This document shows, piece by piece, positions 9,265 to 15,463 of a stretch of DNA of 20,605 bases. Under the pieces are notes generated by a model, which worked only from the letters and a program-made list of their open reading frames with translations, had not been told where the DNA came from and ran no database searches. The stretch lies in IMG/VR virus record IMGVR_UViG_3300025010_000268, positions 1 to 20,605 of that record; one strand, 5' to 3'. The DNA comes from a virus. The translations under genes and the position numbers were made by a program. Position 1 is the first letter of the stretch, and each line of letters begins with the position of its first letter.

Positions 9265-10020
9265 TTAAATACTCTTTGTCAAAGGGTTTGCTGCCCAAAC
9301 TCTATGTTTCCCTAACATAGATTCGGTCATTTTCTCTCTTTCCTCTGGAGAAATATTTTTGTACTCTTCAGGATCACCAAACAATGGAACTTTTGGACTG
9401 TCTGATTGCGGTTCTTTTTTACTCTGCTTCTTACCACCCTTTAAAGATGTACCATGCAATGCTGCCTGGAATTCATATTCCCTGGCAATCTTTGACTGGT
9501 ACGCACTATATAAGAAATCGAACTGTGTTTTGGTTAAACCCCCTTGAAAGGTATGGTACTTGTAGAAATGATCTACCGTGTAACTGGTAGAGAATATAAG
9601 TTCGGCTACTGCTTCGTCTGTGGTAATATACTCTTGATTTTCTTCCACAGACTCTGTAACTTTCCCAAGATCGGCAAACTGTTCATTGGTAAGATCGTTT
9701 AGAGTAACTTCCTCTTCACAGATCATTTTCAGAATATCGGTAAGATTGTCCTGAATAGTGGTAATGATGAAAGAGACTGCTTCTGCGGAAAAGAAATCGT
9801 CAGATTCCAGTTCCTGCATGAAATCAACTACATCATCTGGATCTTTACTCTCAGCAATCGGTAATGGTTCCTTTTTATTCAGTTCATTAAACTTGTAAAA
9901 AGCATTGGCTATAACGGAAGTGAACTTTACTTCGTCTGCCATAGACAGACAGTACAGGGTTATACTTCTTGCGGATCGTACACCAATTTCCAATGTATCG
10001 GATTTAACTACTAAAGCCAT
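9265..10020 (-). CDS. Tail assembly chaperone (G/GT-like)
   Basis: This 251-aa protein is expected to coat the hydrophobic tape measure protein and recruit tube subunits, without being part of the virion. The start has a good AAGGAG site eight bases upstream. The N-terminal 175 residues are mostly acidic and helical, as in G proteins. The C-terminal part has a basic linker (GGKKQSKKEPQ), then PLFGDPEEYKNISPEERE and MLGKHRVWAANPL, which resembles the T-like end in siphophages. Lambda makes G (140 aa) and a frameshifted GT (about 279 aa); here the whole length lies in one frame. The only A6G run (9414-9420) is in the wrong frame register for a canonical slippery heptamer. Only one base separates its stop from the tape measure start, the invariant chaperone-tape measure order. 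Confidence 0.75.
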   Translation of the reverse strand: MALVVKSDTLEIGVRSARSITLYCLSMADEVKFTSVIANAFYKFNELNKKEPLPIAESKDPDDVVDFMQELESDDFFSAEAVSFIITTIQDNLTDILKMICEEEVTLNDLTNEQFADLGKVTESVEENQEYITTDEAVAELIFSTSYTVDHFYKYHTFQGGLTKTQFDFLYSAYQSKIAREYEFQAALHGTSLKGGKKQSKKEPQSDSPKVPLFGDPEEYKNISPEEREKMTESMLGKHRVWAANPLTKSI

Positions 10021-10044
10021 TGTTCTTCTCCTTAGAGATTAAAG

Positions 10045-10070
10045 TGAGAGGGGAGTGGTTACCCCTCTCA
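10045..10070 (-). terminator. Hairpin between tail tube and chaperone genes (attenuator or weak terminator)
   Basis: A perfect 9-bp inverted repeat, TGAGAGGGG and CCCCTCTCA, encloses an 8-base loop. It lies in the 72-base gap after the tail tube stop. On the minus strand only three Ts follow the stem shortly (CACTTTAAT), so termination would be partial at best. This suits a step-down between a very abundant tube protein and the low-copy chaperone and tape measure. It could equally protect the 3' end of the upstream message. Confidence 0.5.
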
Positions 10071-10092
10071 GAAAGTGTGTAACTACTTGAAA

Positions 10093-10983
10093 TCAATCGA
10101 AATATATACGACCTAATGGTTGGGAATCCCAAACCGCATGTCCACCGGAAGTCTCACTATCAGCACGTTTAGCCTCAAACGTAATCGGTGAAGCGGCAGA
10201 ATCTTCAGCCTGGAGATCAAGCTCGGTAGATGCAGTAGCATTCGCCCGAGGAAATACGATATACATATGGTTAGTACCATTCGGATACGTGTAAACGGCT
10301 TCCATACGTACAAATGCAGGAGCAGACAATGCACCAAGTTTAATGTCGCCAGAATGGGCGTTGTCATAAGCACCAGCTGCCTTATACTCAACAGTCTGGA
10401 AAGTAGCAATCTGATTTGCAGCCCATGTACCAGAGAAGAAGTTTGCTGGAATAGTGAAATAGGGGTCGCCGCCATTGTCAGGGGCAAATTCAGTAGAAAC
10501 AGTACCAGAACCTACTGTTCCAGTAGCATCACCAAATACGTTAAATGCCGTTGCTGAAGTAAACACTACCGTAAACTTATCAGTTACTGGACCAGCATCC
10601 TGAGTAACAGCAATGGCTCCAGTAGTAGTACCAAGAGTAGTTACTTTACCCAAAAATGTAGCAGATGCAACCTGAGCACCAACAGGATCGATACCACGAG
10701 CAAGTGCCAAGTTGTACGGGGTAATCTCCTTGAACTCACATTCAAGCTGAGAAGTTTCCCGAAGAGGAATGGACATATCCTCCAGCTGAGGGAAACCAGA
10801 AAGAAGTTTCCAGTAATCTACTGAACCGGTGTACTTCGTACTGGCAAGAGCACCAATAGAAGCAGCGGGCAGCAATACTGAGTTGACGTTGGCGATGTTT
10901 GCAGCGGAAGCGCCAACACGAATTTGTGCAAGTCCCAGTGCTATAGTACTGGTATCCTTAGTTACGGGCCCGGATCGTGCCAT
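10093..10983 (-). CDS. Major tail tube protein (lambda gpV-like) with an inserted beta domain
   Basis: This 296-aa protein forms the stacked hexameric rings of the tail tube. It has a strong ribosome binding site (AAGGAGA) and follows a 35-base gap, as expected for a high-copy product. The N-terminal part (KYTGSVDYWKLLSGFPQLED, SQLECEFKEITPYNLALARG) and the C-terminal part from about residue 213 (IKLGALSAPAFVRMEAVYTY, VFPRANATASTELDLQAED, then PLGRIYF) form the two halves of a typical siphophage tail tube fold. Between them, residues about 115-198 are an extra domain with FAPDN, PYFTI and GTWAANQ motifs, which matches a region of the 334-aa protein downstream. The insertion should project from the tube surface. 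A 9-bp hairpin follows the gene. The tail tube call is strong; surface exposure of the insert is inferred. Confidence 0.82.
   Translation of the reverse strand: MARSGPVTKDTSTIALGLAQIRVGASAANIANVNSVLLPAASIGALASTKYTGSVDYWKLLSGFPQLEDMSIPLRETSQLECEFKEITPYNLALARGIDPVGAQVASATFLGKVTTLGTTTGAIAVTQDAGPVTDKFTVVFTSATAFNVFGDATGTVGSGTVSTEFAPDNGGDPYFTIPANFFSGTWAANQIATFQTVEYKAAGAYDNAHSGDIKLGALSAPAFVRMEAVYTYPNGTNHMYIVFPRANATASTELDLQAEDSAASPITFEAKRADSETSGGHAVWDSQPLGRIYFD
10390..10641 (-). other. Inserted beta domain in tail tube protein (copy 1 of shared domain)
   Basis: Residues about 115-198 of the tail tube protein. Landmarks in order are DKFTVVFTSATAF, a glycine-rich GTVGSG, FAPDN, PYFTI, GTWAANQ and FQT. 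The same landmarks in the same order occur at residues about 229-303 of the 334-aa protein. By eye, about 26 of some 63 aligned positions are identical with one short gap, which indicates true homology. Confidence 0.75.
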
Positions 10984-11018
10984 GGTTTGTTCTCCTTAAT
11001 ATTTAATTATTTTAATGG

Positions 11019-11237
11019 TTATTCCTTTTCAGGATTGAGTACAGGTGGGAAGAAATTGAAAATATTGGTATGGCGGCATGACTTCCTGATACACTTCATT
11101 TTTACAGAGCCATGTATTTCCATATCAATTGCCGGTTCAATTCCTTCCCTTCTGCCGAATTTGAACTGCCATAAACCATTGGGTAACCTGCTGAGTAACT
11201 TTTTACCACACTTTTCACAGTAGACAAAGTTAATCAT
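11019..11237 (-). CDS. Small four-cysteine zinc-ribbon protein, Com-like
   Basis: This is a 72-aa protein. ATG 11237 is the start because it overlaps the tail terminator stop as ATGA and has GGGGA five bases upstream; a TTG twelve bases earlier is less likely. Four cysteines form two knuckles: C7-x2-C10 (YCEKCGKKLL) and C49-x4-C54 (MKCIRKSCRHTN), a usual layout for zinc binding. The pattern of CxxCGKLL, a short beta segment, then KC-x-C-x-x-N resembles the Com family, known from phage Mu as a zinc-finger activator of mom mRNA translation. Here there is a 38-residue spacer rather than a short one, and the second pair is CX4C rather than CX2C. No mom-like gene lies in the window. Zinc binding and RNA binding are inferred. 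It might act as a translational regulator in the tail operon, or be a tail assembly factor. Confidence 0.65.
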   Translation of the reverse strand: MINFVYCEKCGKKLLSRLPNGLWQFKFGRREGIEPAIDMEIHGSVKMKCIRKSCRHTNIFNFFPPVLNPEKE

Positions 11238-11689
11238 TTGGTTCCCCAATTCATTCTAATGGATACTGTTTTTACATTGGAACCATCTGCTCCAAGTTCT
11301 ATTTCAGATTCATTAACAACTAACGGTACAATTCCACCTATCTTAACTCTTGCATCATTCAGATAAGGTATCTTCTTTAAACCATCTGTAGCAGTGTGGT
11401 CAAATAAAGTATCCATTAACTTGTCTCTCAGTACAGAGAGATTTACATTGTCTGGATCTTTTCTAGAGAAGCAGTATGCAAACAATAGAGCATTGGAAAG
11501 TATATCTATTTTAGTTGGGCCAAAATGGAATACAATCCAATTAGTCATTTCTAGTCCATTTACCACAGGAATAGAATATACCTTATCAAATGAGATGTAA
11601 ACTCCACGGGCTGTTACCAGATTATCTACAAAGTATTTCCTTATGGATAATTTATATAAAGATTCCTGTAGGGTGGGATCAAGTGCCAT
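11234..11689 (-). CDS. Probable tail terminator protein (lambda gpU position)
   Basis: This 151-aa protein is expected to form the hexameric ring that caps the head-proximal end of the tail tube and stops its growth. The ATG is preceded by AGGGG six bases upstream and overlaps the 69-aa gene by 11 bases. The pattern is typical of the class: an N-terminal helix and strand (LQESLYKLSIRKYFVDNLV), central FGPTKIDILSNALLFAYCF, a helix SVLRDKLMDTLFD, and C-terminal strands ending IRMNWGTK. The size is close to lambda gpU (131 aa). It sits directly between neck genes and the tail tube gene, separated from the latter only by a small zinc-ribbon-like gene. The family is inferred from size, fold pattern and order. 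Confidence 0.62.
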   Translation of the reverse strand: MALDPTLQESLYKLSIRKYFVDNLVTARGVYISFDKVYSIPVVNGLEMTNWIVFHFGPTKIDILSNALLFAYCFSRKDPDNVNLSVLRDKLMDTLFDHTATDGLKKIPYLNDARVKIGGIVPLVVNESEIELGADGSNVKTVSIRMNWGTK

Positions 11690-11888
11690 CAGTTGCCCCT
11701 TTTATGGTTTCTTCCAAGAACTTTATAAAGTTATCGACAAGAAAATCTTTTGCTTCTACTTCCTCTGGTATAGTTTGATCAAAATTAACGGTTATCATAT
11801 CCATTGCAGTACGCAACTTTGCAAGGTCAGACAAAGTAAATTCACAGATGAAAGTTATATCTTTCGGGTACATCTGGAGTATACGCAT
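11679..11888 (-). CDS. Small conserved-position protein of unknown function, 69 aa
   Basis: The gene begins at an ATG that shares one base with the Z-like stop (TAATG) and ends 11 bases inside the tail terminator gene, so it is tightly packed into the operon and very likely real. The product (MRILQMYPKDITFICEFTL at the start) has a beta-rich N-terminal third followed by helices (LSDLAKLRTAMDMI; AKDFLVDNFIKFLEETIKG). I recognise no family. A gene between the Z-like and U-like genes could act with tail completion, but that is positional only. Confidence 0.6.
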   Translation of the reverse strand: MRILQMYPKDITFICEFTLSDLAKLRTAMDMITVNFDQTIPEEVEAKDFLVDNFIKFLEETIKGATDGT

Positions 11889-12802
11889 TATTTATACCCA
11901 AATTGTTTTAGAATTTTCTGTAATTCGGGATCCATGCTGCCGTAATCGATATTGTGTTTCTTATTGAAAGCATCCAGATCGGCTTGATCCTGTTTCTTCA
12001 CCGCAGATTCCTGCCGTTTGGCATCACTTGCCATGTTTCCTAAACTGGAACTGATCCGCATTTCGGATCGTTGCATTTCGTCAAACTGTCCATCAGAAAA
12101 ATCCTTATTGGGTTCCATTCCTTTTGAATAGTCAACAGATGCCTGACTCATTATTGTACCAGTATCTCCAGTAGATTTACTGCTACTATATGGAGTTACA
12201 CGATACAAATTGGCCGCATTAGACATGGATTTTTTAACTAAATCTAGTAATTCTGGAACAGTGCCCGCTTTGAACTGAGCAAAAGCAGGAAAGAATAATG
12301 GGCGTTCTGGAATATTGGCATTCTCACTGCTATGACCAAACTCAATCATGGCAGCATAGGTTTCAACTTTAATCCTTTGAACTGGTCCTCTTACATTAGC
12401 ATTGGTACGAAAACCAATCTTAGGAACAGTAACTCGCTTATCAATGCCAACAGTCCAGGCAGAACCTACTTTCCGTATCACTATATTTCGGTATATGTTT
12501 CCTTCCATCTTCCAAGGAGAAGTAAAAGCGTTTCGATCTTCCTTGAAAGCAATCTGTTCTTTCGATAATGGATCCCAGTGAGGTTTCCAAGGACTGGTAC
12601 CATCCATTGTTGCTTTTATAAAATCCTTCAGTGCTTGGGCACCTAACGGAGAAAGTATACCATTGCCATTACGATCTGCCCATTTATGAATTGCATTGTA
12701 TCCCATGCCAAACCAGGCAAAAGCACTCTTCATATCTTCATAGAAGATAGCAAGGGACTTTCCATCCAGTTCAATTACTGGAAATGATTTCCTGGTGGTC
12801 AT
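11888..12802 (-). CDS. Minor tail/neck protein Z-like (HK97 gp10-like)
   Basis: This is a 304-aa protein coupled to the preceding gene by a 4-base ATGA overlap. Residues about 147-190 carry the signature of the gp10/Z family: ETYAAMIEFGHSSE, then IPERPLFFPAF, matching the known pattern of an FG motif followed by a P-x-RPF-x-PA stretch. The domain is expected at the head-tail interface, where it helps complete or terminate the tail. Upstream, residues 43-54 (DRNGNGILSPLG) look like the start of an EF-hand loop but lack the final acidic residue. From about residue 205 to the end is a hydrophilic Ser/Asp/Lys/Gln-rich extension not usual for the short members of this family. Its stop shares one base with the next start (TAATG). 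Confidence 0.68.
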   Translation of the reverse strand: MTTRKSFPVIELDGKSLAIFYEDMKSAFAWFGMGYNAIHKWADRNGNGILSPLGAQALKDFIKATMDGTSPWKPHWDPLSKEQIAFKEDRNAFTSPWKMEGNIYRNIVIRKVGSAWTVGIDKRVTVPKIGFRTNANVRGPVQRIKVETYAAMIEFGHSSENANIPERPLFFPAFAQFKAGTVPELLDLVKKSMSNAANLYRVTPYSSSKSTGDTGTIMSQASVDYSKGMEPNKDFSDGQFDEMQRSEMRISSSLGNMASDAKRQESAVKKQDQADLDAFNKKHNIDYGSMDPELQKILKQFGYK

Positions 12803-13419
12803 ACTCGGGAATCCTCTTTCAATCCACAGATCAGAACATTGGATAATCTTCTTTTATCAATTGTCGTTATTCGATAATATTCGGTATGGTCTAAGTAATT
12901 GGGTTGCCATCTATCGTCAATTTTTACAGGATAACCTGCGGGAATGTATAAAGAAAGTTTCTGAGCTACAAAAGCCATCACATCATTTTCCAGAATCATC
13001 TCATTACCGAAACGATCCTCACACTGCAATGTCTTTACCTGAGTATATAACGGTGTCCACGTAGGGACTTCTACGTAATTTTCATCTCTAACTATGGTTA
13101 ATCGGCGAAGAGTACCATTACAATTACAACGGTACAAAGCCACTGTATTGTCTACAACAGCATCTTCAAAACTGGAACTTTGGATATTTGTGGCTAAATA
13201 ATAAATACCGTTTACTAGAACAGTATCCCCTGCAATGATATTTGAATCGAATGTGGTGGTAGCGGTAGCAAAAAATTGACGGATAAACTCAGTAGAACTA
13301 TCGGGATACGTTTCAATATCCAGTTTCTCAGAGAACACACTGCCGCCTAACCGGTAAACTGTGGCGGCAGTTCCGAGTTCTTCTAAGACTTCTCGTATAT
13401 CATCCCCAATACCTGCCAT
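12799..13419 (-). CDS. Probable head closure (stopper) protein, gpFII position
   Basis: This is a 206-aa, beta-rich protein. ATG 13419 is preferred as start (MAGIGDD). A TTG at 13425 overlapping the upstream stop would add only two residues and cannot be excluded. Initiation is probably by coupling, since the upstream TGA ends two bases before the ATG. The N-terminal IGDDIREVLEELG helix followed by TVYRLGG resembles phage neck proteins of the head-closure class. The C-terminal part (LYIPAGYPVKIDDRW, then YRITTIDKRRLSNVLICGLKED) has the form of a small beta barrel, consistent with a stopper that closes the portal channel and gives the tail its docking surface. A CNCNG motif at about residue 97 is unusual, though two cysteines alone do not show metal binding. 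Assignment is by position and overall form. Confidence 0.55.
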   Translation of the reverse strand: MAGIGDDIREVLEELGTAATVYRLGGSVFSEKLDIETYPDSSTEFIRQFFATATTTFDSNIIAGDTVLVNGIYYLATNIQSSSFEDAVVDNTVALYRCNCNGTLRRLTIVRDENYVEVPTWTPLYTQVKTLQCEDRFGNEMILENDVMAFVAQKLSLYIPAGYPVKIDDRWQPNYLDHTEYYRITTIDKRRLSNVLICGLKEDSRV

Positions 13420-13421
13420 TA

Positions 13422-13847
13422 TCAAACCCCATCAAGGTAGGTTACGTCCCTACCAAGACTGTCATAGATAAATCCTGGAGCAAGATAATAGGCGAAATTA
13501 TCCCATGTACCCTGATCGAACAAATCGGAAAACTCTTCTACAGCCTTCAAGAAATCCTGGTCACACTTCTCCAGCAACTGGATATAGTGCTTAAACCTAT
13601 GCTCAATGTGAATCTGCTTATACTGAAACTTATGGGCAGATTCAACCATGAGGATATAGAGAGCATGTCTCCGCATACGCTCTACCATCCAATAAGACTT
13701 TGTATCATCAGAAATTGGGTATACCCATTTAAGCTCAGTCTCTGTTTGCTGTGCTGCCTGGATATACCCTGTTTCCGAAACCTTAGTGGAAGAACCACCC
13801 ATAAGGTTCTTCGTAAATGAAATAAGTTCTTCCCTATTGGTTATCAT
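13422..13847 (-). CDS. Probable head-tail connector (adaptor-type) protein
   Basis: This is a 141-aa, mostly helical protein whose ATG overlaps the preceding stop by four bases (ATGA). It begins MITNREELISFTKNLMGG and contains several predicted amphipathic helices (YWMVERMRRHALYILMVESA at about 52-71; HYIQLLEKCDQDFLKAVEEF at about 86-105). No enzymatic motif is seen. Its place between the capsid-side genes and the head-closure gene is where lambda- and HK97-like phages encode the ring adaptor that binds below the portal, and helical proteins of 100-150 aa are usual for that job. The call rests on position, size and helical content, not on a recognised motif. A head-associated protein of another kind is possible. 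Confidence 0.6.
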   Translation of the reverse strand: MITNREELISFTKNLMGGSSTKVSETGYIQAAQQTETELKWVYPISDDTKSYWMVERMRRHALYILMVESAHKFQYKQIHIEHRFKHYIQLLEKCDQDFLKAVEEFSDLFDQGTWDNFAYYLAPGFIYDSLGRDVTYLDGV

Positions 13848-14173
13848 TTGGCCTTTCCTCTTTTGAGCGTTTTCTTCTCAATAGGTGCTGATTTTTCAAC
13901 CTTCACTTCGGGTTTTGCTTCGGTCTCCTTCGCTACAGGAGCAGGAGTATCAATGCCTCCTGTCAGTTCAGGAATCAATTCCGTAGTAACCTCCGCTATT
14001 TTCTCTTCTACGAGTTCTGTTACCGAAATGTAACTTTTCTTTGCTTCTACAGCACGACGAATTTCCTCTGGAAGCTCACTGAGGGTTCCAGTAAAAACAG
14101 TTCCCTCAGTGAGCAGGTCTCCATCATACCGTTTAAGAGTACAGTTTAACATTACTTTCAAAACGGCTGACAT
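13844..14173 (-). CDS. Small head protein after the capsid gene (gpFI position), unknown
   Basis: This 109-aa protein starts at ATG 14173. A longer frame reaching 14491 exists only because it is open through the capsid gene; GAGAGGA nine bases upstream of 14173 and the 22-base gap after the capsid stop decide the start. The N-terminal half (LNCTLKRYDGDLLTEGTVF, then LPEEIRRAVEAKKSYISV) looks like a small beta-rich domain often seen at this position in Mu- and lambda-like phages. The C-terminal half is an alanine-, proline-, glutamate- and lysine-rich tail (PVAKETEAKPEVKVEK), probably disordered and ending in basic KRGKAK. Lambda FI sits at the same place and aids DNA packaging. That role is only a positional suggestion here. 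The ATGA overlap with the next gene implies translational coupling. Confidence 0.72.
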   Translation of the reverse strand: MSAVLKVMLNCTLKRYDGDLLTEGTVFTGTLSELPEEIRRAVEAKKSYISVTELVEEKIAEVTTELIPELTGGIDTPAPVAKETEAKPEVKVEKSAPIEKKTLKRGKAK

Positions 14174-14195
14174 TGGATTGTCCTCTCTTTTTGAA

Positions 14196-15422
14196 TTAAT
14201 ATACGGTAAGTTTAACACTACAATCGGGATGGTAAATAACCGGCAGACATTTGTCCTGCACACGCAGCCAGGTTCCTTCTGGATCCCACTCGTCCTTACT
14301 GTCCACGTAGGTTCCCCAACGACGACCAAGGCCATAAGGGGCTTCCAGAATCTCGGCAATATCATCACCATCTGCCGAAGTCTTACTGAACATAAGGAAA
14401 TCTTTATCGGCAATGAACTTCTTCCGCATAATAACCTTATCCTCTCCAGCCTTGAAGGAAAGGGTGGGAGCGGTAGCAACAGTGATAACACCAGTAGATT
14501 TATTTACAGCAGTGATGGTTTCATCTTCCCATACACGATTCTCGGAACGATCAACGAAACGCAGTTTGCCACCAACCTCAAAATCAGTAGCATCGTCAAC
14601 GGTTACAGTGGTAGAAGAACCACCAGTCACGGCAGACAGAACCTCCGCAGATACCTCGTACAGTTCGTCATAGATCATAAGCTTGCCAACACCAAGAAGC
14701 TCACCGAGAACCATAGCAGGATTAGCGAAAAGCTGACCGTCACCAAATGCAGATTTAGCCAGAAGTGCCTGAAGTTTTGCATCATTGATCAGGATACGGA
14801 GCAAGGAACTGTTACAAATGGCATAATCAGGAGTAACACCGGCATCATCAGCCATAATCTGCTTGGCGTCAAAGATGTCACCAACAGGGTTACGGGTTGT
14901 ACCGTCGTCCCACTCATACCCTGAAGGAATAGTGATCATATGGGTAGTGGGAATGCCATATGAAACGGAAGCTTTAGATCCACCCTTCATGACATACGAA
15001 AAAGAACCATTGATTATAGCCTGGGCAATCATCCACTCACGACGACGATCAATACGATTACGCAGTTTCTTCAGACCACGTGCCAGATGCCTTTCAGCGG
15101 TCTGATAAGTAGCGTATGTTCCAAGCTGCCGAAGATTGTTAAGAAATTCCTCGTCAAAGTAAATCTTCTCTTTGAAGAAGGCACATTTTGCGGAACCTTC
15201 ACCGATGCCGTCCAGTCCGATAGTAGGGGCAATCGAACCAGGAGCAACAAACGGTGTCATTCCTGCCGAACCGTACTCAACTTCCCATTTAATAGTATCC
15301 GAATCTGCTTTCTGTGTAGAAAACAGACTGGAAAAGAACAAGTTGGAAGGCCGCTGAAAAGCCATGATCAGCTTATTCAGCACTTCCAGTTGTAATTGGG
15401 GGATACCAGCAGAACCTTTCAT
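14196..15422 (-). CDS. Major capsid protein, lambda gpE-type HK97 fold
   Basis: This 408-aa shell subunit belongs by appearance to the phage major capsid protein E family. The start is well supported: CGGAGGAATATAA precedes the ATG, making it one of the strongest initiation sites here. Family-like features include the N-terminal region (GIPQLQLEVLNKLI), the AERHLARGLKKLRNRIDRRREWMIAQAI helix region at about 109-137 (the HK97 spine helix in lambda-type capsids), VTPDYAICNSSLLRILIND near 196-214, and KLMIYDELYE near 247-256. The C-terminus (GRRWGTYVD, then VQDKCLPVIYHPDCSVKL) also fits. At residues about 258-335 there is an extra beta-rich module (GGSSTTVTVDDATDFEVGG onward) before the conserved segment resumes at FIADKDFLMF. 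That module resembles ones in the decoration and 334-aa proteins. Lambda E is 341 aa, so the added length fits the insertion. Confidence 0.9.
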   Translation of the reverse strand: MKGSAGIPQLQLEVLNKLIMAFQRPSNLFFSSLFSTQKADSDTIKWEVEYGSAGMTPFVAPGSIAPTIGLDGIGEGSAKCAFFKEKIYFDEEFLNNLRQLGTYATYQTAERHLARGLKKLRNRIDRRREWMIAQAIINGSFSYVMKGGSKASVSYGIPTTHMITIPSGYEWDDGTTRNPVGDIFDAKQIMADDAGVTPDYAICNSSLLRILINDAKLQALLAKSAFGDGQLFANPAMVLGELLGVGKLMIYDELYEVSAEVLSAVTGGSSTTVTVDDATDFEVGGKLRFVDRSENRVWEDETITAVNKSTGVITVATAPTLSFKAGEDKVIMRKKFIADKDFLMFSKTSADGDDIAEILEAPYGLGRRWGTYVDSKDEWDPEGTWLRVQDKCLPVIYHPDCSVKLTVY

Positions 15423-15447
15423 TTATATTCCTCCGATGTGATATTAG

Positions 15448-15462
15448 TGGTTATATTAACCA
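15448..15462 (-). other. Small inverted repeat between decoration and capsid genes
   Basis: On the minus strand this reads TGGTTA-ATA-TAACCA, a perfect 6-bp stem with a 3-base loop. It begins two bases after the decoration stop codon and lies upstream of the capsid GGAGG site. There is no following T-tract, so it is not a convincing terminator. It could be a minor mRNA-stability or processing element, or chance. Confidence 0.25.
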
Positions 15463-15463
15463 A

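Noticed and set aside
9414-9420. A6G run as a programmed -1 frameshift site in the chaperone gene
   Set aside because: The reading frame divides it as AAA-AAA-G, not A-AAA-AAG, so tandem slippage would need a mismatched T in the P site, and the -1 frame stops within 14 codons. Neither shifted frame adds a recognisable domain.
12641-12676. EF-hand/dockerin-like loop DRNGNGILSPLG in the Z-like protein
   Set aside because: Positions 1, 3, 5 and 9 fit, but the twelfth position is Gly instead of Asp/Glu and no partner loop is visible, so calcium binding is not supported.
13100-13140. CNCNG motif in the head closure protein as a metal site
   Set aside because: Only two nearby cysteines and no further Cys/His pair are found, so a zinc or iron-sulfur site is not supported.
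14174-14491. N-terminal extension of the 109-aa gene, giving a 215-aa frame reaching into the capsid gene
   Set aside because: The added 106 residues are the out-of-frame shadow of the capsid gene 3' end, with leucine/proline/arginine-rich sequence. A good ribosome binding site and the 22-base gap place the start at 14173.
14109-14924. 271-aa plus-strand frame antisense to the capsid gene, and other long plus-strand frames under the tape measure and terminase
   Set aside because: They lie antisense to well-supported genes, lack ribosome binding sites and known motifs, and their length follows from the codon composition of the genes opposite.
15425-15463. Promoter before the capsid gene
   Set aside because: TATAAC and TAATAT hexamers occur, but no -35-like hexamer lies 16-18 bases upstream of either.
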